Origin: an uncultured Porphyromonadaceae bacterium
GTDB lineage: Bacteria > Bacteroidota > Bacteroidia > Bacteroidales > Muribaculaceae
Assembly (NCBI GenBank): GCA_947174335.1
Contig: CAMWIM010000012.1
Location: 1 to 46,755 of the forward strand
Reading direction: 5' to 3'
Length of the DNA: 46,755 bases
The notes beneath the pieces are model-generated. The model saw only the letters and a program-made list of their open reading frames with translations. It ran no database searches and had not been told where the DNA came from. This document shows, piece by piece, positions 27,622-36,396 of this stretch. Numbering within the stretch: position 1 is the stretch's first letter; the number at the start of each line of letters is the position of its first letter. The translations under genes were made by a program, and so were the position numbers.

Positions 27622-29247
27622 TTACAATCGTGAGTTAAGACGCAAAGGCGGAAGTAGTGCCGCATTGGGAGCGCGGATACGTAAAATCGATGTTATGGTC
27701 GGAGCAAGAGCTCTTGCATCAACCGGCGTTGATATTGTCGCCGCACCGGTATTCGGCGCAAGAATGAATGCCGGAGCAATTGGAGCGACAAAACGTTGTG
27801 CCATCGGGTAGGTTGTCGCATGAGGAACTGTGGTTCCGTCATCAATGACTTCCCAGCCCGGAATCACTGACACATAAATATCGCCTGCGGTCGAGATATT
27901 GACGTTGCGTCGCGGTACAGCGACAGTTTCGACTGCTTTACCGTTGATAATATCTTCAATTGAGAAAGCTTCGGCAACACCCTCCATTTGATTTAGTAAC
28001 TCGGATGCCGAACTTCTGACTTTTTTTAAATCAAGTCCACGTTTTTTTATCAAATCATGGTTCAGATAAAACTTATTGTCATGAAAGCCTGTAACCCAGT
28101 CGCCGTTTCCGTGAAGTGCTGTGAGATATACGTTGAGAAGCGAGATTGCACGTCTTGGCGAAAATTCGCCAGATTGAACTGCCCAACGGTCTTCTTCCCG
28201 TCGAGTAGATGGGGTTGCCGGCGTACCAGCCAAAAACAATAATGTATTGTTCATGCCCGGTCCGTGTGTATCAATCGCTTTGAAAAGTGCAGCCAATTCA
28301 CGGTCAAGTCTCATATAGCTGTCCATCAGTTCCATACGAGAATCAACATCTCTGCCATAGGTATAAGGCGAAAGCGTATAGGCAAGATTAATCATATCAA
28401 AGTTCTCGCCTTTGCCAAGGTTCATTGCGTTGATATAGTCAATTGCCATTGATGTCACTTCACGATTAACCATTGGCGACGCCATAAACCGGCGATAACG
28501 GTCATAGTCGTTTCTCACAAATGAGTGGCGGAACGGTGCTACACTTTTATAAGAAGGTAAATCGGGATATACTGAAACATTTTTCAGTGGTGTCCACGTT
28601 ATTGTGTCAAGCTTGATTTCAAGCGGATTACGATGATTGCTGTTTAAAATTGGAGTAGGAACTTCTTTGTAAAATGTGGTGGTAGCCCATTTCCCTGTGA
28701 TATCGTTAATCCAGAATGCACTGTTGGCAGCACTTCCCGACATCGCGAGTGCTTGACTTGATTGTGGCGCAATTGTATAGACATGACCGAGTCCACCGGT
28801 TGAAATCCTGATTTCGTCACCGATGGTTGACACTCTCATTGCTTTGGGCGACAGTGTTTCGGTCGTGAAGTTCCCTAAAGTTTTGCCGTCATTAAACGTT
28901 GACTTTGGGCGACGTGTTGTGCGGTCATAGATTGTTTTGGCATCTATACCGTTAATCGAAGGGGATGCTCCTGTATAAAGCACTGCCGAAGCTGCGGCGG
29001 GGTCAAGTGCCGAGCCAAAATCAAGGTCGGTAATTGTGATGCCTCTGTTCATCAGCCGGTTGAATCCGTCAGCGCCAAAATGACCTTTTAAAAGGTTGAT
29101 TTGGTCAAGAGATAGTCCGTCAACAACGATTCCGACAACAAGCGTGGGGCGTTTTGTAGGTTGTTGAGCCGACAAACTCATTGTCACCATTGAGGCGACA
29201 AGTACACTTAAAAGTCCGGTATTTATCAGTTTTTTCTTAACAGACAT
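27622..29247 (-). CDS. Alkaline-phosphatase-fold secreted protein, probably catalytically inactive
   Basis: A 541-residue exported protein (signal peptide to about residue 27) with the overall pattern of the PafA/nucleotide pyrophosphatase part of the alkaline phosphatase superfamily: VVGIVVDGLS with metal ligand D43, the VLYTGASPSINGI turn at 89-101 and a C-terminal GDIYVSVIPGW. But key catalytic positions look replaced. The segment before YTG reads SALDPAAAS instead of a Thr-Gly-Pro nucleophile motif, residues 291-297 read TLSPYTY where a D-x3-H ligand pair is expected, and LAGTPA (339-344) replaces TADHG. H476 remains. Residue comparison is from remembered family motifs. It overlaps DUF4105 by 22 bp and precedes secA, so it may be an export- or envelope-related binding protein. 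Confidence 0.8.
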   Translation of the reverse strand: MSVKKKLINTGLLSVLVASMVTMSLSAQQPTKRPTLVVGIVVDGLSLDQINLLKGHFGADGFNRLMNRGITITDLDFGSALDPAAASAVLYTGASPSINGIDAKTIYDRTTRRPKSTFNDGKTLGNFTTETLSPKAMRVSTIGDEIRISTGGLGHVYTIAPQSSQALAMSGSAANSAFWINDITGKWATTTFYKEVPTPILNSNHRNPLEIKLDTITWTPLKNVSVYPDLPSYKSVAPFRHSFVRNDYDRYRRFMASPMVNREVTSMAIDYINAMNLGKGENFDMINLAYTLSPYTYGRDVDSRMELMDSYMRLDRELAALFKAIDTHGPGMNNTLLFLAGTPATPSTRREEDRWAVQSGEFSPRRAISLLNVYLTALHGNGDWVTGFHDNKFYLNHDLIKKRGLDLKKVRSSASELLNQMEGVAEAFSIEDIINGKAVETVAVPRRNVNISTAGDIYVSVIPGWEVIDDGTTVPHATTYPMAQRFVAPIAPAFILAPNTGAATISTPVDARALAPTITSILRIRAPNAALLPPLRLNSRL

Positions 29248-30413
29248 ATTTTGTTTTTATAAATGTAGTTGGCAGATCGTAGCAAGTCTATGATAATCAG
29301 CGGATAGAAAGCCTGATTTAGAGACTGTATGCCGATTGCCGCTATGATGCATAAAGCAATTAATGATGCAAAGTTAACTATTTGATATAATAATACCAAA
29401 GGAGTGAGGCGATTTATTCCCGTTCCTATAACAACAATCAATGCCAAAGGGTTTAACCATAGGTAGAGCCAATTGGGCGATGTCGCTTCATGAATTGAGA
29501 CAAAAATCAAGAAGGTCAGAACCATACCTGCCAATGCAACAAGTAGATAGTAAATGCGGTCGAACCATCTTGAAAGATTTGTATGTCGATTTTCAACCAC
29601 GGTTACAATAATTGAAACTGTAAATAAAAGCCAGCAGACAAATAGTGGTGTAAAATACCATGGCGTCGGATTTTCAGGTCCGCCATCAGTTTCGTGTAGT
29701 ATCATAACAGGCTCGCTAAATCGGCTGTCGTTTCTGATAAGATCGGCGACCATTGCAGGGGCAAATGTGGCTTCGGCTGACGTAATTTTTTTATCAATTC
29801 CGGATCCGAGCGCAAGGTCAATCCCGAATTGATACCACGGATAGTTTCGGTGGAAATATGTCATCAGACTTCTGAACGTCTGACCGTCACTGAATTTATC
29901 AGGGAAACAGGTGACAAGAGAGTCTCCCGATGCCTGTTGTATTATCGCAAGCGGTCGTGTCGAGCAGTTGTCATAGACGTAATTATAGTGATAAACTCTA
30001 TTTTCGGGTTTGAGATTATCGGTTGCAAGTGCAATAACTGCCTCGATTTGTTCGGGTATCAGTTTGACAGGAATTTCAATTATCCCGCGACCTTCATTTC
30101 GATATTGTTTAATGAAAAGGTCGGTCGGATAAGCTCCGGCTTGATAGTCGGTTTCCCCTTTTGTAAAGCGGTAAACAAAGTTTGGCGCATTAAAGTCAAA
30201 CAATCCCCAGTTTATGATAAAGTCCCCGTATGACGGATGAATGATGCGGAGGGCGGCATGACCTTCCAATTCATAAATTTCAGAACCGGGAGTACATATC
30301 AAAAGTGAAATGCTCGAGTTTGGAACAGAATCGACAATATTAATCTCTGCTTTGACCGATATTGAAGCCAAAACTAATGAAAAAAATAGTATTGTGTGTT
30401 TAAAAATATTCAT
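29226..30413 (-). CDS. DUF4105 / Lnb N-terminal periplasmic domain protein
   Basis: An exported protein of 395 residues. Signal peptide about 1-23 (hydrophobic core then SVKA). The DUF4105 domain covers about residues 28-245, with the H of EGHAALRI and Cys of YDNCSTRP as the most conserved-looking residues; this His/Cys pair recalls papain-like folds, but activity is not established. At least four transmembrane helices fill about 260-380. I placed the start at ATG 30413 because the -7 element at 30431-30438 lies within the longer frame that opens at 30452. It overlaps the next gene by 22 bp. Confidence 0.85.
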   Translation of the reverse strand: MNIFKHTILFFSLVLASISVKAEINIVDSVPNSSISLLICTPGSEIYELEGHAALRIIHPSYGDFIINWGLFDFNAPNFVYRFTKGETDYQAGAYPTDLFIKQYRNEGRGIIEIPVKLIPEQIEAVIALATDNLKPENRVYHYNYVYDNCSTRPLAIIQQASGDSLVTCFPDKFSDGQTFRSLMTYFHRNYPWYQFGIDLALGSGIDKKITSAEATFAPAMVADLIRNDSRFSEPVMILHETDGGPENPTPWYFTPLFVCWLLFTVSIIVTVVENRHTNLSRWFDRIYYLLVALAGMVLTFLIFVSIHEATSPNWLYLWLNPLALIVVIGTGINRLTPLVLLYQIVNFASLIALCIIAAIGIQSLNQAFYPLIIIDLLRSANYIYKNKICLLRKN

Positions 30414-30430
30414 TTTTGTATTTTGCTCTG

Positions 30431-30438
30431 CAAAAATA
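30431..30438 (-). promoter_or_regulatory. -7 element of the DUF4105 operon
   Basis: Minus-strand TATTTTTG fits TAnnTTTG, 17 nt before the ATG; the leader would be about 12 nt. It faces away from the plsC promoter. Confidence 0.65.
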
Positions 30439-30461
30439 CGAAATTTTCCCATTTTTTTGTC

Positions 30462-30469
30462 TAAATTTG
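30462..30469 (+). promoter_or_regulatory. -7 element of plsC-rsgA
   Basis: TAAATTTG fits TAnnTTTG, 21 nt before the plsC ATG. The two divergent -7 elements are only 23 bp apart, so each polymerase would cover the other's start region. Confidence 0.65.
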
Positions 30470-30490
30470 TGGAATATTAGCATTTGAATC

Positions 30491-31219
30491 ATGATTGTAT
30501 TATACAGAATTTATCAAATTTGTTTTGCTCTGCCGGTTTTGATTGTATTGACAATTATCACGGCTTTGGTTACAGCTATCGGCTCGATTTTGATTGATGG
30601 TCATTGGTGGGGATACTATCCCGCTCATTATTGGGCTAAAATGTGGTGTATTCTCATGTTTGTCCGAGTAAAAGTGACCGGTCGGGAAAATATTTCCAAG
30701 GGAAAGTCTTATGTCTTTATCGCAAACCACCAGGGTGCTTATGATATTTTCTCGGTATATGGTTATTTAAATCATAATTTCAAATGGATGATGAAGGTCG
30801 AATTAAGACGCATGCCTTTTGTCGGCTTCGCTTGTGAAAAAGCAGGACATATTTTTGTCGACAGTTCATCTTCAGCTGCTCTTCTTCATACGCTCCACGG
30901 TGCTGAAAGCCGATTGAAAGAGGGTGATTCGCTTGTCGTTTTCCCCGAAGGTTCCCGCACGTTTACCGGTAAAATGGGACGCTTCAAACGTGGTGCCTAT
31001 CAGCTTGCCCGTGAGTTCGGATTGCAACTTGTACCGGTTACGATTGACGGTGCGTTCCAGGTTTTGCCGCGTACAAAACTTCTACCCCGATATGGCACAA
31101 TCAAACTGACGATACATAAACCGGTCGATCCTCCACTGCCTGACCAGGATCTCCAGCCGGTCATAAAAGAGACATTCGCAATCATTGAGTCGGGTTTGCC
31201 TCAATGTTTTCGCTCCTGA
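30491..31219 (+). CDS. plsC: 1-acyl-sn-glycerol-3-phosphate acyltransferase
   Basis: Makes phosphatidic acid from lysophosphatidic acid at the inner membrane. The catalytic HX4D motif is NHQGAYD (H80, D85), and the glycerophosphate-binding FPEGSRT is at 151-157. An N-terminal membrane helix spans about residues 8-35. The length of 242 residues is usual. It is 27 bp upstream of rsgA and likely co-transcribed. Confidence 0.93.
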   Translation: MIVLYRIYQICFALPVLIVLTIITALVTAIGSILIDGHWWGYYPAHYWAKMWCILMFVRVKVTGRENISKGKSYVFIANHQGAYDIFSVYGYLNHNFKWMMKVELRRMPFVGFACEKAGHIFVDSSSSAALLHTLHGAESRLKEGDSLVVFPEGSRTFTGKMGRFKRGAYQLAREFGLQLVPVTIDGAFQVLPRTKLLPRYGTIKLTIHKPVDPPLPDQDLQPVIKETFAIIESGLPQCFRS

Positions 31220-31246
31220 AACGTTTTTAGTTTAAAAAGACATTGA

Positions 31247-32191
31247 ATGGAAGCACTCGTTATTCGAAATACAGGAAGTTGGTATGTGGCTCTTGATCGG
31301 GCTACAGGTAAAGAAATCAACTGCAAGATAAAAGGGAATTTCCGTCTTAAGGGTATTCGTACAACGAACCCCGTTGCGGTTGGTGATGTCGTAGATGTGA
31401 CAGTCAACAGTGACGGGACCGGATTCATTACTACGATTCATCCTCGCCGAAACTATATAATTCGTCGCGCAAGCAACCTGTCAAAGGAATCTCATATCCT
31501 TGCTACAAATCTAGATTATGCTGTTCTCGTAGCTACGCTTGCCCACCCGACAACGTCAACAACCTTTATTGACCGATTTCTTGCTACAGCCGAAGCTTAT
31601 CGTGTTGAAGCAATATTGGTTATCAATAAAATTGATATGTTGGCCGAACCTGATGACAAGGAATTGCTTGATGCCGTATGCTATCTCTATCGCTCGATTG
31701 GCTACAAGGTGATTACACTTTCGGCAAAAACGGGTGAGGGCGTTGCAAAATTAAAAGACACTATCCAAGGTAAAATAACGCTGTTTTCTGGAAATTCAGG
31801 TGTCGGAAAATCATCGCTTATCAATGCGTTAATCCCCGGACTTGACCTCAAAACTGCTGAAATTTCAGATATTCACGACACCGGTATGCACACCACAACG
31901 TTCTCAGAAATGTTCCGTTTACCGGGCGAGAAAGGAGGTTGGATAATTGACACTCCGGGAGTGCGCGGTTTCGGAACAATCGAAATGACGCGTCAGGAAG
32001 TATCTCATTATTTCCCTGAGATCTTTGAGACCGGACATGACTGCCGATATAGCGACTGTACACACACCGGCGAACCCGGTTGTGCTGTTCAAAAGGCTCT
32101 TGAAGAGAATTTGATTGCCCAATCACGATTTAATTCCTATCTGAGTATCCTTGACGATATTGACCCCGATAAGTATCGTAAAGGCTATTGA
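31247..32191 (+). CDS. rsgA: Ribosome small-subunit GTPase RsgA
   Basis: Circularly permuted GTPase that checks late maturation of the 30S subunit. An OB-fold fills residues 1-75. The permuted G motifs come in the order NKID (127-130), SAKTGEG, G1 SGNSGVGKSS (181-190), DTPGVRGF. The C-terminal zinc motif is built from Cys and His in HDCRYSDCTHTGEPGC (about 264-279). The length of 314 residues fits. Confidence 0.96.
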   Translation: MEALVIRNTGSWYVALDRATGKEINCKIKGNFRLKGIRTTNPVAVGDVVDVTVNSDGTGFITTIHPRRNYIIRRASNLSKESHILATNLDYAVLVATLAHPTTSTTFIDRFLATAEAYRVEAILVINKIDMLAEPDDKELLDAVCYLYRSIGYKVITLSAKTGEGVAKLKDTIQGKITLFSGNSGVGKSSLINALIPGLDLKTAEISDIHDTGMHTTTFSEMFRLPGEKGGWIIDTPGVRGFGTIEMTRQEVSHYFPEIFETGHDCRYSDCTHTGEPGCAVQKALEENLIAQSRFNSYLSILDDIDPDKYRKGY

Positions 32192-32236
32192 CAATTATTA
32201 TTTTAATTATAATTTCCCTCATAAAACGATTTTTAC

Positions 32237-32244
32237 TATCTTTG
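32237..32244 (+). promoter_or_regulatory. -7 element of aroE-yeiH-comEC
   Basis: TATCTTTG fits TAnnTTTG, 25 nt before the aroE ATG. No clear -33 element. Confidence 0.65.
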
Positions 32245-32269
32245 CAGCCGAAAAATCAGTTATTATAAT

Positions 32270-33028
32270 ATGGTCTTTGGTAAAAAAAAGATATATGGCT
32301 TAATTGGTTATCCTTTAGGTCATTCGTTCTCTAAAAACTATTTTAATACAAAGTTTGAAGGGGAGGGGATTGATGCGTCTTACGTTAATTTTGAAATTGA
32401 TTCGGTCGATAAACTGCGTGATATTCTGAAAAAATATCCCAATTTGTCGGGCTTGAATGTGACTATCCCTTATAAAGAAAAGGTGATGCCGTTGCTTGAC
32501 GACATCGACCCCGTGGCTGCCAAAATCGGGGCGGTTAATGTTATCAAAATCACTCCTGAAAAATCCGGAAGAAAACGTCTGGTCGGTTATAACAGCGATA
32601 TTGTCGGATTTTCAGATTCGATAGCTCCTTTGCTCGGTGAATGTCACAAAGAAGCTTTGATTCTTGGAACCGGAGGAGCCTCAAAAGCTATTTATACCGG
32701 ACTTGTTAACCTCGGACTGAAACCGACTTACGTTTCAAGAACCGCACGAGAAGGTGTAATTACCTACGCCGATTTGACTCCCGAAGTTATGGAACGTAAC
32801 AAGGTGATTGTCAATACGACTCCGGTCGGGATGTACCCCCACGTTGATGAGGCTCCCGATATACCATACGACTTGATTACTCCCGATCACATCTGCTACG
32901 ACCTCATTTATAATCCTGATACGACAGAATTTATGCGCCGTTCGGCTTTGAATGGTGCGAAGACTGTCAACGGCTTGGAAATGCTTTTGCTTCAGGCCTT
33001 TGAATCGTGGAATATTTGGCATAAATAA
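32270..33028 (+). CDS. aroE: Shikimate dehydrogenase
   Basis: NADPH-dependent reduction of 3-dehydroshikimate in aromatic amino acid synthesis. N-terminal substrate motif GYPLGHSFSKNYFN at 13-26, catalytic K69 in NVTIPYKEK, D110 in NSDIVGF, Rossmann GTGGASKAI, and a C-terminal stretch GLEMLLLQA. The length of 252 residues is normal. It is followed after 22 bp by the yeiH-like gene. Confidence 0.95.
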   Translation: MVFGKKKIYGLIGYPLGHSFSKNYFNTKFEGEGIDASYVNFEIDSVDKLRDILKKYPNLSGLNVTIPYKEKVMPLLDDIDPVAAKIGAVNVIKITPEKSGRKRLVGYNSDIVGFSDSIAPLLGECHKEALILGTGGASKAIYTGLVNLGLKPTYVSRTAREGVITYADLTPEVMERNKVIVNTTPVGMYPHVDEAPDIPYDLITPDHICYDLIYNPDTTEFMRRSALNGAKTVNGLEMLLLQAFESWNIWHK

Positions 33029-33050
33029 ATCAATCAAAATCTTAAATATA

Positions 33051-34037
33051 ATGTCTAATTCAGTTCCTAAACAAAATTTTATTGGTGCATTCCCCAGTAA
33101 GATTGTTTATATCGTTGCGATATTTGTTATGTTGATGCCATGGGATAAAATCGGGTTGTCATCATTGGCTATCAGCCCGGCGCTCGCACTTTTTGCCGGT
33201 CTTATTTTCGCATTCTTTTTTACAATACCAAATGCGTCATTTAATAAAAAAGCATCAAAAAAACTTCTTCAAATTTCAGTTGTCGGTCTAGGCTTCGGTA
33301 TGAATGTTACCGAATCACTCCGTTCGGGTGCTGAAGGTATGGCTTTCACAATCGTTTCAGTTATAAGCGTGATGGTCTTCGGTGTGTTAATCGGCTACTG
33401 GATGCATCTCGACCGCAAAACTTCATACCTTATTTCATCGGGTACTGCAATTTGCGGTGGTAGTGCTATCGCGGCAGTTGGTCCCGTGTTGAAGGCAAAT
33501 GAAAATGAAATGGCTGTTTCGCTTGGCGTTATTTTCATCCTTAACGCTATCGCATTGTTCATTTTCCCGCCAATCGGTCACTATTTTGATATGTCTCAAA
33601 ATCAGTTCGGAACTTGGGCGGCTATTGCAATCCACGATACATCATCGGTAGTCGGTGCGGGTGACGCATACGGTACGGAGGCTTGCCAGATTGCCACACT
33701 TATCAAATGTACTCGTGCACTTTGGATTATCCCCCTCGCATTCGTGACAATGTTTATTTTTCGCGAGAAATCAAGCAAGATTTCAATTCCATGGTTCATC
33801 TTCTTCTTTGTTCTCGCAATGATTGTGAACACTTACTGTGGACTTCCGTCAATCCTTTCAGAAACAATTGTTTACATTGCTAAGAAACTGTTGATTGTCA
33901 CCTTGTTCTTTATCGGTGCAAGTCTTTCAATCGGTATGATTAAACAGGTTGGTGTGAAGCCGTTGATTCTTGCAATCCTCCTTTGGATAATCATCGGTGT
34001 ATCAAGCCTTGTTGTCGTACTGAACACAGTTCAATAA
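33051..34037 (+). CDS. YeiH family putative sulfate exporter
   Basis: A 328-residue inner-membrane protein with about ten helices matching the YeiH/UPF0324 putative sulfate exporter family: VVGLGFGMN, SSGTAICGGSAIAAVGP and AIHDTSSVVGAG are family hallmarks. Transport has only been inferred for most members. The start is ATG 33051 (MSNSVPKQ); the longer frame would overlap aroE. It lies 20 bp before comEC, presumably in the aroE transcript. Confidence 0.9.
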   Translation: MSNSVPKQNFIGAFPSKIVYIVAIFVMLMPWDKIGLSSLAISPALALFAGLIFAFFFTIPNASFNKKASKKLLQISVVGLGFGMNVTESLRSGAEGMAFTIVSVISVMVFGVLIGYWMHLDRKTSYLISSGTAICGGSAIAAVGPVLKANENEMAVSLGVIFILNAIALFIFPPIGHYFDMSQNQFGTWAAIAIHDTSSVVGAGDAYGTEACQIATLIKCTRALWIIPLAFVTMFIFREKSSKISIPWFIFFFVLAMIVNTYCGLPSILSETIVYIAKKLLIVTLFFIGASLSIGMIKQVGVKPLILAILLWIIIGVSSLVVVLNTVQ

Positions 34038-34056
34038 CCTTATAAATCTGACGGTT

Positions 34057-36081
34057 TTGAAACCGCCGTTCTCCTTCGTTCCCCTGTTGCCCGTGTTTGT
34101 CGTGCTGGCGGCAGGGGTTCTGCTTGCCTTGTTGCCATTCGGAATTTATATAGGATGTGCTATTTTATTAATAGCCGGCATATTGTTTCTGTTTCGTCAG
34201 ACTGTTTTATCGACCCTCGCATTGACAATGGCTCTCGGTTGGACGGTAATGTTTATCTCCTTGCCACGCTATGTTGATGAGATTGTTTCGACAAGTTCCA
34301 CTCGACAATTTCGTATTGTCGCAACGGTTAACAATTTGGTTGAAACTCAGTCGGGACGACGGCTCAATATAACTGTTGACAAACTCGCCACCGATACGGC
34401 TAACTCGCTTGAATCAATCCGTCGGTTTGACATGATTCTTTATGTTAGTTCGCTTTTTCCTGAAATTACCCCCGGCGACATAATCAGCTGCAAGTCTTTG
34501 TTTTTTGATCGCAATCGCCCCGCCGACTTACCAGATACCGAAGATTTATTTCGTGAAATAACGCGACCTGCTGCTTTTTCTGATGAAGCCGATATAACCG
34601 TTATCGGGCAATCTCGCTCGTTGAGATTTCGTCTTCTTGGTGTCAGAGATTGGTTGGTTGACCGACTTTATACAGGCTCGTTGTCTCCGTCAACATCTGA
34701 TCTTCTCGCTGCCGTTTTGCTTGGTGACAGCGCAATGATCGATACATCGCGCCGAGAATCGTTCTCGGCATCGGGTTTAGCTCATTTGCTCGCATTGAGT
34801 GGAGCCCACGTTGCGGTCATTGTGATGATTCTCAGTGTTATAATTCTTCCATTGAGATTGTTAAGGCGAGGCGCTACATCATATTTTGTGCTGATAATTC
34901 TTTTATGGATTTATGCGCTGATGACCGGCTTTTCAGTGTCGGTAGTTCGTGCCGTGATTATGGCAACATTTGTTGCCGGAGCCTACATTCTGAATCGCAG
35001 GCAGTCATCGCTTAATTCGCTATTTGCGGCAGCCATTCTGATACTAATTTTCAATCCGTCGGCACTCTTTGAGATCAGTTTTCAATTGTCGTTCCTTGCA
35101 GTTGCCTCAATATTGTTGCTGCTCCACGGTTTTATGTCGTTCACGGGACGAAACCATATCGTTACCGTTATAATAAAATATGTAGGTCTGCCTGTATCGG
35201 CAATGGCTGGAACGTGGGCATTGTCAATTTATTATTTCGGAACGTTTCCGTTGCTTTTCCTTGTATCGTCTATTCCTGCATCATTGATTATGACAGTGAT
35301 GTTGATGCTTGGTTCGGCATATCTGTTTCTTATGGTGTTGGGAGTAAATTTCACGCTGTTGGCGTGGCTTTTGAATCTATTAGACCGACTGTTAACGTGG
35401 ATTATCGACATAACCACTGTACCATCATGGAGTGTAGTTGACAATATATATTTACCTCCTGTCGCTGTCTTTCTATTTCTACTTGTCCCCATCGCACTTG
35501 CCGGATTCTTTTGGCGCCGCCGATTGGTTTGGGCAATCGCAACGATTGCATTGATTTTGTCAGGCATTGCGGTAACTCGTTTATCTACAATTCCAACCGG
35601 CTTAGAACTCTACATTACGTCCGAGAAAAATCAGACCAATATCATCACTCGCCACGACAATCAAATTCAACTGCTAACGACTGCTCGTCCCAATCAATTA
35701 CCCTCGCTCGTCAAAGAGTGTTCGAGAAAATATAAAAAGTATATGAGTCGTCGCCGATGTTCCCAACTTGTCGGAGGTTCCATAAATACTTCACACTCAA
35801 TCCTGCGCTGGAACGACATCTCAATAGCAATCGTCACCGACAATCTCCCATCCTCCGTAACTGCAACAAACGTCGATTACATTCTTGTGTGCCGAGGTTT
35901 CCGTGGCGACATTCTCTCCCTTGTCGAAGAACTTTCACCCAACGCCACCGTCATCCTCAGCAACGACCTCAATCGCCGCCGTCACGACCGCTACCTCCAA
36001 GAACTAACAGTAGCATCCGTCCCCGTCCACTCAATCCGTTGCGATGGGAGTTTCACGTTGACTACGCAAATGAATATTTGA
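34057..36081 (+). CDS. ComEC/Rec2-family DNA-uptake channel protein
   Basis: A 674-residue polytopic membrane protein with an N-terminal DUF4131-type region (about 60-190, including FRIVATVNN) and the Competence domain (about 225-500), marked by GLAHLLALSGAHVAVIV and MTGFSVSVVRAVIMA. The C-terminal 170 residues have no metallo-beta-lactamase metal motif, so the nuclease-like domain of longer homologs seems absent or diverged, as in other Bacteroidetes. The only upstream start is TTG at 34057; an in-frame stop precedes it. No other competence gene is in the window. Confidence 0.87.
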   Translation: MKPPFSFVPLLPVFVVLAAGVLLALLPFGIYIGCAILLIAGILFLFRQTVLSTLALTMALGWTVMFISLPRYVDEIVSTSSTRQFRIVATVNNLVETQSGRRLNITVDKLATDTANSLESIRRFDMILYVSSLFPEITPGDIISCKSLFFDRNRPADLPDTEDLFREITRPAAFSDEADITVIGQSRSLRFRLLGVRDWLVDRLYTGSLSPSTSDLLAAVLLGDSAMIDTSRRESFSASGLAHLLALSGAHVAVIVMILSVIILPLRLLRRGATSYFVLIILLWIYALMTGFSVSVVRAVIMATFVAGAYILNRRQSSLNSLFAAAILILIFNPSALFEISFQLSFLAVASILLLLHGFMSFTGRNHIVTVIIKYVGLPVSAMAGTWALSIYYFGTFPLLFLVSSIPASLIMTVMLMLGSAYLFLMVLGVNFTLLAWLLNLLDRLLTWIIDITTVPSWSVVDNIYLPPVAVFLFLLVPIALAGFFWRRRLVWAIATIALILSGIAVTRLSTIPTGLELYITSEKNQTNIITRHDNQIQLLTTARPNQLPSLVKECSRKYKKYMSRRRCSQLVGGSINTSHSILRWNDISIAIVTDNLPSSVTATNVDYILVCRGFRGDILSLVEELSPNATVILSNDLNRRRHDRYLQELTVASVPVHSIRCDGSFTLTTQMNI

Positions 36082-36099
36082 AATAAGTAGAGCAAATGC

Positions 36100-36130
36100 T
36101 TTGTCGGTTGGCAAATTATACCTAAATTTG
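36100..36130 (+). promoter_or_regulatory. Consensus promoter for the structured RNA
   Basis: TTTG (36100-36103), 19-nt spacer, TAAATTTG (36123-36130). It is among the best matches in the window, and its predicted start (about 36133-36137) falls on the first base pairs of the RNA's closing stem. Confidence 0.8.
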
Positions 36131-36132
36131 CG

Positions 36133-36372
36133 GTGCAATATCCATTTTGGATGTTGTATCTATACATATTAGCTCAATCGCTATCTGAATCACCACCTCG
36201 GAATAAGAACGAGCTAAGATAATCAATGTTGAGAACGTGCCATACGGTGCGGACTTTCTCATAATTGATTATGGCTTGTGGTGAGCCAAGATAGCGTATG
36301 ACGAAAGTCTGCGCTTTTGTTTTATATACATTTGTGCATACTGAGTCAAAATGATATTTGGCAATATTGCAC
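36133..36372 (+). ncRNA. Candidate rod-shaped structured RNA, 6S-like architecture
   Basis: No gene fits this stretch, but many complementary blocks nest in order. Closing stem 36133-36141 with 36364-36372 (9 bp); 36143-36149 with 36347-36353 (7 bp); 36179-36185 with 36290-36296 (CGCTATC/GATAGCG); 36190-36196 with 36278-36284 (TCACCAC/GTGGTGA); 36219-36227 with 36264-36272 (9 bp); 36230-36234 with 36257-36261; apical hairpin CGTGCC-ATAC-GGTGCG (36236-36251). Between the second and third helices lies a large open region (36150-36178 and 36297-36346). A rod with paired ends and a central bubble is the layout of 6S RNA, the regulator of RNA polymerase holoenzyme. Identity is inference; a long structured leader for 36397 is the alternative. 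No T-run terminator follows. Confidence 0.7.
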
Positions 36373-36396
36373 AAAACGATATAACACTACCAGCAA

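Noticed and set aside
30414-30452. Longer N-terminus of the DUF4105 protein
   Set aside because: It overlaps the -7 element, and the signal peptide begins directly at ATG 30413.
35757-36086. 109-codon frame inside comEC
   Set aside because: Arg- and Pro-rich translation with no family features, in a shifted frame of comEC.
36174-36374. 66-codon minus-strand frame over the structured RNA
   Set aside because: No promoter or family match, and the same bases form the nested helices of the RNA on the plus strand. Its openness probably comes from the conserved RNA sequence.
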